The translations under genes and the position numbers were made by a program. Positions 26,478 to 36,200 of a DNA stretch of 64,000 nt are shown here, piece after piece (positions within the stretch are counted from its first letter, which is position 1; every line of letters begins with the position of its first letter). The notes beneath the pieces were generated by a model. It did no database searches. It had not been told where the DNA came from and saw nothing but the letters and a program-made list of their open reading frames with translations. This DNA is from Lysobacter firmicutimachus (GTDB lineage: Bacteria; Pseudomonadota; Gammaproteobacteria; Xanthomonadales; Xanthomonadaceae), in the NCBI RefSeq assembly GCF_037027445.1, contig NZ_JBANDL010000002.1:1612001-1676000 (forward strand). Reading direction: 5' to 3'.

Positions 26478-26959
26478 ATGAGCCGGAATCTGTTGCTGCT
26501 GGCGATGCTAATGAGGTTGTCATGGGTTTCGCCGCGCCCGGCCTGAGCGGCCGATGCCGCGGCGCTGTTGCGATCGGTACCGCCCGGCGACTCGATCCGT
26601 TTCGGCCGCAGCGGCGACCGGCGTTGGGCTGAGTACTGCCCGGACAACACCTGCGAACGCATCGAGGTCGATGCGAAGGCGAGCCGGGCCAATTTCGAAC
26701 GCTTCTTCGTCGGTTATCTCTGGCGCGCTGGATCTTATCTGCATCTGAAGGACTGGCAGCGGCGCTACGGCCTGGGTGCCGAGGTGCGAGAACGGCTGGC
26801 TTAGCCGGACCGCATTGCCCGCCCCGGGGCGTCGACTGCACGCTGGCCTCGTTCGCGCGGCGCTATCGGGCGCGCGGCGAGTTCGTCCGCTACGAGGGCG
26901 GGCGTTCGGTCGAGCGGTTCTCGGTAGCGGCGGCCATCGTCTCGCCAGGGAAGCGCTGA
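26478..26959 (+). pseudogene. Decayed exported protein of unknown family
   Basis: Starts with a signal-like MSRNLLLLAMLMRLSWVSPRPA, interrupted by an in-frame TGA (26544-26546), then continues in the same frame as AADAAALLRSVPPGDSIRF, WAEYCPDNTCERIEV and FERFFVGYLWRAGSYLHL up to a TAG at 26802-26804. A different frame then gives VDCTLASFARRYRARGEF and SVERFSVAAAI to a TGA at 26957-26959. One nonsense change and one frameshift explain the pattern. Confidence 0.6.
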
Positions 26960-27089
26960 TCGAGGTCCCTCGATTTGAGCGTTAGCCGGATGGAGGGGCT
27001 GGGCCAAGCCGCCACTGTGACCATATTGGCAAAACCCGGCCGTTCGGATAGTTTGGCGCCCGCCAAGGACGGTAGGGGGCCGCCTTTCG

Positions 27090-27842
27090 ATGACTGCGAT
27101 TTCAAGCGCGTTGATCGCGCTGGTGGCTATGGCGGGGGCATCGACGGTAGCCGGTGGTACAGCGCCGGGCGTCGCCGGCGAGTCGCGTCCGGCCAGTGTT
27201 ACGGCTCTTGGCGAGGCGCCGTTGTCGCCCGCGGATCGGGCCGGCTCGGCTGACGCGGCGGTCGATACGGCGGTCTCTTCCGCGTCTGCAGCTGCGCCTG
27301 CTTCCCTGTCTGCTGCGGACATTCCCGCCAACACCCCCGTCACGCTGGAAATCGCGGCCGCATTGAGTTCGGCGAAAGCCAAGCGTGGCGATAGGTTTCC
27401 GTTGCGCCTGGCGCAACCGCTGATCCTGGCTGGAGCGACGGTGCTGCCGACCGGCACGCCCGGCATCGGCGAGGTCGTGCATGCCGCGCGTCGCGGCGCC
27501 AGCGGCAAGCCGGGCGAGTTGCTGCTGGCGCCGCGCTATCTCGAGCATCAGGGCCGACGCGTGGCCTTGCGCGGTTTCAGCCTGGGCGGTATCGGCAAAA
27601 GTCGCGAAGGCGTGGCGGTGTCGGTCGGCATCGCGCTGGGTATCCCCGGCCTGTTCGTGACCGGCGGCGAGATCGAGATTCCGGCCGGTACCCAGGCCGG
27701 TGCGCGTACGGCGCGAGCCGTCGACTCGGAGCGAAGCGCTGCGCCGGCCGCCTCAGATTCCATCGTTCCCGCAACGGCCGCGCCGACTGCGGGGGCCTCC
27801 ATGTCCGCTGCATCGTCCATTACCGGGGAAGTCGTTCAATGA
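27090..27842 (+). CDS. Exported Ala-rich protein with beta-rich core, unknown
   Basis: 250 aa. Signal-like N-terminus (ISSALIALVAMAGASTVAGG), an Ala/Ser/Pro-rich linker to about residue 75, then a compact domain: TPVTLEIAAALSSAKAKRGD, FPLRLAQPLILAGATVLPTGTPGIGEVV, LAPRYLEHQGRRVALRGF, then a Gly-rich hydrophobic stretch. This order recalls envelope proteins that limit pore or coat formation, but I do not assign a family. The TGA overlaps the next ATG, so the two genes form a coupled pair. Confidence 0.7.
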   Translation: MTAISSALIALVAMAGASTVAGGTAPGVAGESRPASVTALGEAPLSPADRAGSADAAVDTAVSSASAAAPASLSAADIPANTPVTLEIAAALSSAKAKRGDRFPLRLAQPLILAGATVLPTGTPGIGEVVHAARRGASGKPGELLLAPRYLEHQGRRVALRGFSLGGIGKSREGVAVSVGIALGIPGLFVTGGEIEIPAGTQAGARTARAVDSERSAAPAASDSIVPATAAPTAGASMSAASSITGEVVQ

Positions 27843-28546
27843 AGTCGTCGTCGCTGCGCGTCCTGCCGTTCGTCGTACTGCTGCCGCTGTCTGCGGCGGC
27901 CAATCCGGCAGGTTGGAGCTACAAGGCCGTGGACCCGGCCAAGCAGGTGCAGGCGCAGAGCGCGCCGGTGGTGCCGGTGGCCTCGAAGGGCGATTCTGCG
28001 CGGGCTGCCGCGCCGATGGCCGCGCCGGCGCCCGGCGCGGCCACGACTGCACCGGCGGCGACCGCCGACAACGCAGTGCAGACGTACGCGCTCGAAGGCG
28101 AAACCGAAGCCGAGCCGGCCGCGAGCGAGTCGGCGCCGGCGGCCGCTCCCGCAGCGGCCAGCGCGGCTGCGCCGATCGCCTACGCCGCTCCCACCGTCTC
28201 CAGCGGCCGGATCGCGCCGCCGCCGGCCGGCAAGGGCCAGGTGGTCTTCTTCCGTCCGTCGAACTTCGTCGGCGGCATGATCGGCTTCAAGGTCCGCGAA
28301 GGTAAGACCGAGCTGGGGAAGCTGCGCAGCGGCAAATACTTCGTCGCGGCGGTCGAGCCGGGCGCTCACGAATACGTCGTGCATTCGGAGGCCAAGGACG
28401 TGCTGAACCTGGAGGTCGAGGCCGGCGAAACCTATTACGTACAGGGCTCGATCACGATGGGTCTGCTGGTCGGCCGCCCCAACTTGTCGCCGTCCGATCG
28501 CGCCGCGTTCGAAGCGGTGGCCGACAAGCTCAAGCTCGCCCAGTAA
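27839..28546 (+). CDS. Exported DUF2846-like protein
   Basis: 235 aa. Signal peptide (LRVLPFVVLLPLSAAANPAG), long Ala/Pro linker, and a C-terminal domain (about 125-235) with GKGQVVFFRPSNFVGG, GKTELGKLRSGKYFVAAVEPGAHEY and EAGETYYVQGSI. This is the DUF2846 pattern of small beta-sandwich domains in envelope proteins. Coupled to the preceding gene by ATGA and followed by a strong terminator. Function unknown. Confidence 0.75.
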   Translation: MKSSSLRVLPFVVLLPLSAAANPAGWSYKAVDPAKQVQAQSAPVVPVASKGDSARAAAPMAAPAPGAATTAPAATADNAVQTYALEGETEAEPAASESAPAAAPAAASAAAPIAYAAPTVSSGRIAPPPAGKGQVVFFRPSNFVGGMIGFKVREGKTELGKLRSGKYFVAAVEPGAHEYVVHSEAKDVLNLEVEAGETYYVQGSITMGLLVGRPNLSPSDRAAFEAVADKLKLAQ

Positions 28547-28573
28547 GCCGCAGCCACGGAAGGCCGGAAACGC

Positions 28574-28606
28574 AAACGCCCCGCCTGGGCGGGGCGTTTG
28601 GTTTTC
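28574..28606. terminator. Bidirectional terminator between convergent genes
   Basis: Perfect 12-bp arms AAACGCCCCGCC/GGCGGGGCGTTT with a short loop, followed by GGTTTTCT on the + strand. Lies between the DUF2846-like gene and the convergent diguanylate cyclase. Confidence 0.85.
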
Positions 28607-28631
28607 TCAGCGAGACGGCCAGGGACGGCCG

Positions 28632-29648
28632 TCAGGCCGGTTCGCGCGCGCGCTTTTTCCCGCGCTTGGCCCGGTACATCGCCTGGTCGGCTTTCTCCAG
28701 CAGTTCGCCCAGCTCCTCGCCGTCGTCGGGATAGACCGCATAGCCGATGCTGGCGTCCAGCGGGATTGGGCGGTGCTCGAATTCGAACGGCGGCTGCAGC
28801 GACTCGGCGAAGCGGCGGGCGCGGGTTTTGGCGCTGTCGCCGCGCTCCAGGCGCGGCAGGATCACCGCGAACTCGTCGCCGCCGACCCGGGCGACGGTGT
28901 CGCCGGCGCGCGAGCTGCGTTTCATGCGCTGGGCGAACTCGCGGATCGCGGCGTCGCCGGCGCGATGGCCGTGGCGGTCGTTGACCGGTTTGAGTCCGTC
29001 CATGTCCAGATTAAGCACGGCGATGCGGCAGGCGTCGCGCTGGGCCAGGGCCAGGCTGTGGCGCAGGCGGTCGTAGAACAGGGCGCGGTTGGGCAGACCG
29101 GTCAGGGCATCGTGAGTGGCCTGGTGGAACAACTCGTTGGTTTCGTACTTGGCGGCGTGGTACATGGCCGCGGCGATCAGCCCGGACATCAGGTCGAGGA
29201 TATGCAGATCGGCATCGTCGAAACCGGCGACGTGCGCCGACATGACCTTGAGCACGCCGACCGTCGACTCGTGATGCTTCAACGGCACCACGATCATCGA
29301 GCGCAATCCGACCGCACGGCAGGCCGCGCGGTCCACCCGTGGATCGGTTTCCGAATCGTCGCAGCGCAGAGGCCGGCCTTCGGCGACGCACTGGCCGGAC
29401 AGGCTGGCGCTGCGCCGCAGGCGCATGCCCAGGCTGGATTCGGCGATGCCGGCGGCGGCGCGATAGACCATGTCCTCGCCCTCGGCCAGTTCGACTACGG
29501 CGCCGATCGCGCCGGTCAGCGCCTGGACGCGCACCGCGACCAACTGCATCACGCCGCCCAGATCCAGGCCGAGTCGGGCGATGTCGGTCTGGGTCTGGAT
29601 GACCTTGAGCAGGCGCTCGGAAGGGTCTTGCACGATCGGGTCCTGCAT
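28632..29648 (-). CDS. GAF-GGDEF diguanylate cyclase
   Basis: 338 aa, soluble. An N-terminal GAF-like sensor (about 15-165; GAVVELAEGEDMVYRAAAG, SMIVVPLKHHESTVGVLKV) precedes a GGDEF domain (about 175-335) with HDALTGLPNRALFYDRL and the intact active-site motif RVGGDEFAV. An RxxD inhibitory site (RAGD) sits five residues before GGDEF, so feedback inhibition by c-di-GMP is expected. It should make c-di-GMP from GTP; the GAF ligand is unknown. Confidence 0.92.
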   Translation of the reverse strand: MQDPIVQDPSERLLKVIQTQTDIARLGLDLGGVMQLVAVRVQALTGAIGAVVELAEGEDMVYRAAAGIAESSLGMRLRRSASLSGQCVAEGRPLRCDDSETDPRVDRAACRAVGLRSMIVVPLKHHESTVGVLKVMSAHVAGFDDADLHILDLMSGLIAAAMYHAAKYETNELFHQATHDALTGLPNRALFYDRLRHSLALAQRDACRIAVLNLDMDGLKPVNDRHGHRAGDAAIREFAQRMKRSSRAGDTVARVGGDEFAVILPRLERGDSAKTRARRFAESLQPPFEFEHRPIPLDASIGYAVYPDDGEELGELLEKADQAMYRAKRGKKRAREPA

Positions 29649-30450
29649 GTTCGCTACGCTGCCCGGACGACGGCCCAGTATAGACCGCGGGCTCGGCAGC
29701 GGAGGCGCGGACGCTGGGCCACATTCGGGCTGCGGCGTTCCAGGTCGGGGGTTGCGGCCGCCGTCGCACGCTCAAGGTGCACCAGCGCCAAGAAAGCACA
29801 TTATCCGGGACGACGGACGGCGGTCTCCTGGCGCCGAATGGAAGGGCGGTGCGCGAGTGGTGGCGTTGAGTCGCCGCCGAGTGCTCGACCTGAGACTTGC
29901 CGGGGCGCGTTTGGCGGCCGGACAGAGTTCACACGGGATCTGGCTGCGCCGTGCCGCCCGCGACCTTCAAGCGCAGGCTCCCATGCACGCAGCCGGCCCG
30001 TAAGCGACGGGCGCTGCTGGCGGTATCGAAGGCGCAGCGATGCAAAGCTCGCCTGCGATCTTGCTCAATTTGGCGAAAGCAGGCCGGATTCCGCGGGCGT
30101 CTTCAAAAGCATCGCTGGACCGGCGAACCTTGGCCAAGGGAAAAGGGGCCGACATCCGTCTTCTATCAGGCCGGTGCGCCTGGCCGGTGCCGATCGGGCC
30201 TGGACGAAGTGGATTGAACGATACGCGCCGCGATCAGCGGCAGCGCGGCGCACGCCGCAACCGGAGAAGCACCGCAAGGACACAGCGACATGCCCGCCCC
30301 ATATCGATAAACCTGACTTCGGCCGCCGTGTCGTTTGGCCTCCGCGCGTTTGTGCGCCTCGGCGGCGCGCGTGCGGCTGTGGATCGATCCGTCTCGGCCC
30401 GGCGCCGCTTCGCTGGCCGAGTTTTCGTATAGCTCAGTGAAGGACTCCAC
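29649..30450. other. Long intergenic region upstream of rhs2
   Basis: About 800 bp between the divergent cyclase and the second RHS locus. Several short frames occur but none has a ribosome site, typical codon use and a credible protein. It probably contains the rhs2 promoter; no boxes could be assigned. Confidence 0.5.
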
Positions 30451-33288
30451 GTGACTTCCACACTTCGCCTGTCCGCCGCGGTCGCCGCCGCGCTCGCATT
30501 CGGACTCGCCGGGGCCGGCGGTGCCCGCGCCGAAATATCCAGTCCGACCGTGATCGAGGATTACGACGGTCTGACCAAAGGCGTGGCCGTGACCGCGCTT
30601 ACCGCCGACGGCATGTTCGGCGACAGCACGAGCCTGTTCGATGGTGCGACCACGTTTACCGCGACCGATGTGGCGCTGAAGACCAACAGCGCGCTGACCG
30701 TGAGTATCGGCCGCAAGCTCAGCAACGCCGGTCTTTCGCTCAATACCTGGGCCAATACCGATCCGGACAAGGCGGTGTTCGGGCGCTACTGGGTGCTGGA
30801 TATCCCCCATATCCACGGGGTTTTCGACCGCCGCACCGGTTGGGTTGTGCGCGATCGCGAATACCAGGGACCGGATTTTCCCGATAGTTGGCGAGGTTCG
30901 ACCCAGCGCTGCAGCGTGACCGACTACACGCCCCCGACCGTGCCGGACAATGTTTCCAGCGGTCCGACCAAGACGCCGTCCTACGGCCCGACCGATTACT
31001 GGGCCGGCAACACGATCAATATTCCCGGGGCGGGCGAGGAACTCGTGCAAACCCTGTCTGGCGCTCACCTGCGACCGAGCGATGGGCTGGCTTACTACGG
31101 TGGCACCAAGTCGAACTGGAAGGTTTCCTGCCTGCCGAGCATCCGCAATGGCGCGGGCGAGGGATTCCTGGCCGTGCTGCCTAACGGCCACCGGTATGCG
31201 TTCGACTGGATGGTGGTGCGCAAGAGCAAGCGGATCATCGGTATCCCGACCGACACGACCGGATCGGTCGGCATCGACCGCGACGAAATTTTCCTGTACG
31301 CGACCCGGGTCGAGGATGGCCTGGGCAACTGGCTGAGCTACGAGTACGACCCGGCCAACCCGCACCGCCTGCTGTCGATCCGTTCCAACGACGGCGTCGA
31401 GGCCAGGCTGGGTTACAACGCCGCCGGAAAGATCGAGACCATTTCCAGCGCAGGACGGACCTGGACCTATGAGTACAGCAAGTACGGCAGCAACCCGGAC
31501 GCCAACTATCTACTCGCCGCAGCGGTGCTGCCCGACGGAGGACGTTGGGGCTACCAGTACAGCGATCAGTTCGAGATCGTCAACGCCAACGTCAAGAACG
31601 TGTGGCAGCAGTGCTGGCCGAACGTAGGCACGATGAGTTCGGACAAGCAGCCGGGACCGGCCGAGACCAGTTTCTTGACCGTCAGCCACCCTTCCGGCGC
31701 GGTCGGCGAGTTCAAGTTCCGCAAGCTCATGCACGGCACCAACCGTACCGTGGGCAGTTGCATCACCCGGCAGGAGGCCAGTTGGCTTTCGGTGCGCCTG
31801 GTGGGGGCGCCGATGGCCTATACCGTGGAGTCGTTGTACTCGAAAACCGTGACCGGTCCCGGCATTGCGCCGCTGAGCTGGAACTATCGCTACAAGCCGT
31901 CCTGGAGTTGGCAGGCCGATTGCCAAGTGCCGGGCACCTGCTATGTCCCGTCCGAAACCACGGTGGTCAACCCGGACGGATCGATCAACGCCTACAAATT
32001 CAACAACGACTACACGTCCAACGTCGGCGAGTTGATCGAAGCATCGATCAAGGACGCCGGTGGCAGGGTACTGCGCACGGTCACGAACGCCTATGTGGAG
32101 AGCACGGAGGGCCAACCCTTCCCGGCGGCCAACGCGAACATTCCGGCATCGAATTCCATTTCGGGCAGCAAGGGCTATCTCGCCAACCGGCCCCTCAAGA
32201 GTCGCCAGATCGTCCAGGATGGAGTGACCTTCGTCACCGAGAACCAGATTTTCGACGGCCTGGCCCGGGTCCTGCGATCCACTGGGTACAACACGCTCGG
32301 CTATAGCCGCAACGAGGGAACCGAATACTACGACCATGCCGGCAAGTGGATTCTCGGTCAGGTATCGGCCACGTCGGTCAACGGCGTCGAGACCGCGCGT
32401 GTGGAATTCGATCCGGCCACCGCGTTGCCGATGCACGCTTTCGCCTTCGGCAATCTGAAGAGAACATTCGGCTACCGCGCCGACGGCACCCTGGAGTCGG
32501 TCAAGGACGGTAACGGCCATGTCACCTTCTATGCCGACTGGAAACGCGGCGTGCCGCAGAGCATCCGCCGGCCGGCCACCCCCGAGAGCCCGGCGGGCGC
32601 GACTGAAAGCGCGGTGATCGACGACCGCGGCTGGGCGACGTCTACGACTGACGAAAACGGATTCACCACCCAGTACAGCTACGACGGCATGGGGCGCCTG
32701 GCTGGCGTGGTCTATCCGCAGGGCGACACCGTCGACTGGCACCCGATGACGCAGGAGTTCGTGCGCGTCGCGACCTCGGAGTACGGTCTGGAAAGCAATC
32801 ATTGGCGCCGGGTGTCGGTGTCCGGAAACCGTCGTAGCGACACTTACTACGACGCGTTCCTGCGGCCCGTGCTGGAAATGGAGTTCGATCTGGGCGATGC
32901 CAGCCGCAATACCCAGAAGCAAGTGTTTACGCGTTACGACAACATGGGGCGGGTCGCGTTCAAATCCTTGCCGACCCGGCACGTCGGCGACTTCCGCCAG
33001 TCGATGCCAGGCACGTCCTACGCCTACGACGCGCTGGGGCGCCAGACCGCCGCCGTCCAGGACTCGGAGTTGGGGCCTTTGACCACCTCCACCGAGTACC
33101 TGTCCGGCTTCCGGCGCAAGGTCACCAACCCCCGTGGCTTGGCGAGCGTAGAGACTTTCCAGGTCTTCGGCGAGCCTGGCTACGACGCTCCGGCGGTGAT
33201 CGACGCCCCTGAAAGCGTGCGCACCCTGATCATGCGCGACGCCTACGGCAAGCCGCTGGAAATCCAGCGTACGTCGGTGGCTCAGTGA
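30451..33288 (+). CDS. Split RHS locus, N-terminal gene (rhs2A)
   Basis: 945 aa, GTG start. Sec signal (AAVAAALAFGLAGAGGARAE), then an N-terminal domain, then YD/RHS repeats (YEYDPANPHRLLSIRSNDG, YEYSKYGSNPD, YSYDGMGRLAGVVYPQGD, YAYDALGRQTAAVQD). It ends after a repeat-like RDAYGKPLEIQRTSVAQ without a core or tip. The next gene starts 10 bp later and supplies the core, so the two products probably assemble as one cocoon, like the B and C parts of Tc toxins. Exported rather than linked to type VI genes. Confidence 0.8.
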   Translation: MTSTLRLSAAVAAALAFGLAGAGGARAEISSPTVIEDYDGLTKGVAVTALTADGMFGDSTSLFDGATTFTATDVALKTNSALTVSIGRKLSNAGLSLNTWANTDPDKAVFGRYWVLDIPHIHGVFDRRTGWVVRDREYQGPDFPDSWRGSTQRCSVTDYTPPTVPDNVSSGPTKTPSYGPTDYWAGNTINIPGAGEELVQTLSGAHLRPSDGLAYYGGTKSNWKVSCLPSIRNGAGEGFLAVLPNGHRYAFDWMVVRKSKRIIGIPTDTTGSVGIDRDEIFLYATRVEDGLGNWLSYEYDPANPHRLLSIRSNDGVEARLGYNAAGKIETISSAGRTWTYEYSKYGSNPDANYLLAAAVLPDGGRWGYQYSDQFEIVNANVKNVWQQCWPNVGTMSSDKQPGPAETSFLTVSHPSGAVGEFKFRKLMHGTNRTVGSCITRQEASWLSVRLVGAPMAYTVESLYSKTVTGPGIAPLSWNYRYKPSWSWQADCQVPGTCYVPSETTVVNPDGSINAYKFNNDYTSNVGELIEASIKDAGGRVLRTVTNAYVESTEGQPFPAANANIPASNSISGSKGYLANRPLKSRQIVQDGVTFVTENQIFDGLARVLRSTGYNTLGYSRNEGTEYYDHAGKWILGQVSATSVNGVETARVEFDPATALPMHAFAFGNLKRTFGYRADGTLESVKDGNGHVTFYADWKRGVPQSIRRPATPESPAGATESAVIDDRGWATSTTDENGFTTQYSYDGMGRLAGVVYPQGDTVDWHPMTQEFVRVATSEYGLESNHWRRVSVSGNRRSDTYYDAFLRPVLEMEFDLGDASRNTQKQVFTRYDNMGRVAFKSLPTRHVGDFRQSMPGTSYAYDALGRQTAAVQDSELGPLTTSTEYLSGFRRKVTNPRGLASVETFQVFGEPGYDAPAVIDAPESVRTLIMRDAYGKPLEIQRTSVAQ

Positions 33289-33297
33289 GGCCGCGCC

Positions 33298-36200
33298 ATG
33301 GATAGCATCCGAGCGAACAGTAAAAACCGCTCCGCCGCCGCGCGTGGGGACCTGGTCCGAGTGGAGAACAAGGCGTTGAATTCTGCAGGAGTATTGGAGT
33401 GGGCGACCAACGCCAGGTCGTTGGCGTCGGCATGGTTGTTGGCGCTGCTGTCCGCGTTGCCGTCCTTGGCGACCGCGGCGCCGGCATGGATCAAACTCAC
33501 GCCGCCGGTCCAAAGCAGCTATACGGTCCCGGTGTCGTACGAGATCGTGGCTTCCTCCGGCAACGGAACCAGCGGGTCGAGTGTCGAATCGATCGAGAAC
33601 ATCACGATCTATCGCAACGACCAGCCGGTAGCCAGCTACCGCAGGGGCGGAACCCTGGTCGAAGCCGGGCTGGCGCCGGGCACGTACACCTATCGGGCGA
33701 CCGGCAAGGCCGTGAGCATCTATCAGGGCGAGGATCGGACCCGTAACCTGGCGACCCAGTCCTTCACCATTACGGTCAACCCGCCGCCTGCGTTGTACAA
33801 CGAGGCCGAATTCGTATCGCAGACCTTCTCCGACACCTCGCCGACGATGTACTCGGGCGAGACCCGGACCCTGAGCGTGCAGATGCGTAATACGGGCACG
33901 ACCACCTGGTCGCCGTCGCGCGCGTATGCGCTGGGTTCGCAGAACCCTCGCGACAACGGCAACTGGGGCATGGGGCGGGTGTATCTTCCGCACGACGTCG
34001 CACCCGGCCAAACCGTCGCGTTCAACATGACCTTGACCGCTCCGCAGGTCAGCAGCCGAATGGTCGGCTACTACGTGCAATGGCGGATGGTCCAGGACGG
34101 GGTAGAGTGGTTCGGTCAGCAGACGACCGCTCAGCATGTGTACGTCAATCCGGTTCCGACCGGCTCGTTGAGCGCGCAGCCCAATCCCTGCGAGTTGGGC
34201 AAGGGCGCCACCAGCTGCGGCACCACCTTGAGCTGGCAGGCCGTGGCCGGCTTGCCGGAGTTGTGGCGCAGCGACATCAACGGCAATGGCGCGGTACGGC
34301 TTCTGGCTCAGCCTGGAACCGGCGAGATCAAGACGTCGATCGCCGACATCACCGAGTCAGGCAGCCGCTTCGAGGTGCGCGGCGACGGCCGCGTACTCGC
34401 GTCCATCGATGTCTACGCACGTCGCCCGCAACCGGTGATCACCGGCAATATCGACGGCTTCACCGCCGACGGCAGCGCGTTGCTCGGTTGGGCCTGCGCG
34501 ACCACCTACCAGGCGTCGGTGAACGTGCAGATGTACGTCGGCGGTCCCGCCGGTGCGACCGGCTCTGCACTGATCGGCACCTATCCCGCAAATCAGGCCA
34601 GCGAGGCGGGCGTCGCCGCGGCGTGCAAGGTCGATGGCGGCAGCTATCGCTTCGCGATTCCGATCAGCAATGAGCTGCGCAGCCAATACGCAGGCCGATT
34701 GGTCTACGTCTACGGCGTATCGCCGGTGGGCGGCGAGAACCTGGCGGTAGCCGCATCGGGCCGCTTCGGCGTTCCGGCGCCGCAGGTCCCGGTAGCCCAG
34801 CCGAACACCCGCCGCTACGTCTACGACGCGCAACAGCGCCTGTGCAAGGTCATCGAGCCGGAAACCGGGGCGACGGTGACGGACTACGACGGCGAGGGCA
34901 ACGTCGCATGGTCGGCTTCCGGCCTTGACCTGCCGGCCACCGACAGCTGCAACCGCAGCGAAGCCGCGGCGTCCGGCCGCGTCGTTTCGAGAACCTACGA
35001 CGCGCGCAACCGGCTCAAGGACCTGGCCTTCCCCGACGGGCGCGGCAATCAGAGGTGGGAATACACGCCCGACGGCCTGGCGAGCAAGGTCGTGACCTAT
35101 AACGAACCGGACAACGGTGCGCCGGTCGAGAATCATTACCGCTACAACAAGCGCCGCCTGCTGATCGGCGAGGCGGTGGCGCAGCCGGGCTCGCATCGTT
35201 GGGACCTGGGCTACGGCTACGATCGAATCGGCAATCCGGCCAGCCAGGTCTACCCGACCGGTCTGGCGGTGACGTTCGAGCCGGATGCGCTGGGGCAGCC
35301 CAAACGAGTCAGCAGTCCTGGTGCGGTATACGCGTCGCAGATCGATTACTACCCGAACGGAGGCATGCAACGCTTCGTCTACGGCAACGGCGTGGTGCAC
35401 ACCATGTCGCAGAACCTGCGTCAGCTGCCGCAGCGCAGTACCGACGCCGGCGTGATCGACCTGGAAACCGTGTACGACGCCAACGGTAATGTCGGCGCCA
35501 TTTACGACCGGGCACGAGGGGACAACTACAGCCGGACGATGGAGTACGATGGCCTCGACCGGCTCAAGTCGGCCGGCTCATGCAGTTTCGGCGGCGATTG
35601 CTGGCACCGATTTACCTACGATGCGCAGGATAATCTGCGTTCTTGGGTGTTGCCGGGGAGCAAGGACTATTCCGCCTACGTCTACGACGAGCGTTCGAGA
35701 TTAACGAACGTTCGCAACAGTCGAGGCGAATCAATCGTTGGCTTGGGCTACGACCCGCAAGGTAACTTGGAGAACAAGAACGGGCAGGTCTATGCTTTTG
35801 ACTATGGCAATCGCCTGCGCGTCGTTGCCGGAAAGGAAGGATACCGGTACGACGCCAACGGGCGCCGCGTTGCCAGTTTGTCGATGGCGAGCGCCGTGCG
35901 GGCGGTCTTCATCTACGATGCCTCAGGGCAGCCAGCGTACATCGAGAACAATGCCGCGGGCGCGACCAGCGTCAATATTTTCCTGGGCGGTAGCCTACTT
36001 GCTGCTCGCGAACTGGCGGGGGGCGTCGAAAGTACGAAGTACAGCCATAACGACGCATTGGGCAGCCCTGTGGCCGTGACTGCGGCGACCGGAGAGGTGC
36101 TTCAGCGCACCGACTACGAGCCGCTCGGTGAGACAATCGGAGATACGATCTACGATGGCATCGGTTACGCGGGGCACGTGATGGACGGGCTGACGGGCCT

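Noticed and set aside
26246..26692. 148-aa minus-strand frame
   Set aside because: Arg/Ser-rich and antisense to the remnant of a plus-strand gene; likely shadow.
30040..30219. 60-aa open frame (MQSSPAILLNLAKAGR...) in the rhs2 upstream region
   Set aside because: No ribosome site, no similarity to known small proteins, and overlaps other equally open frames.
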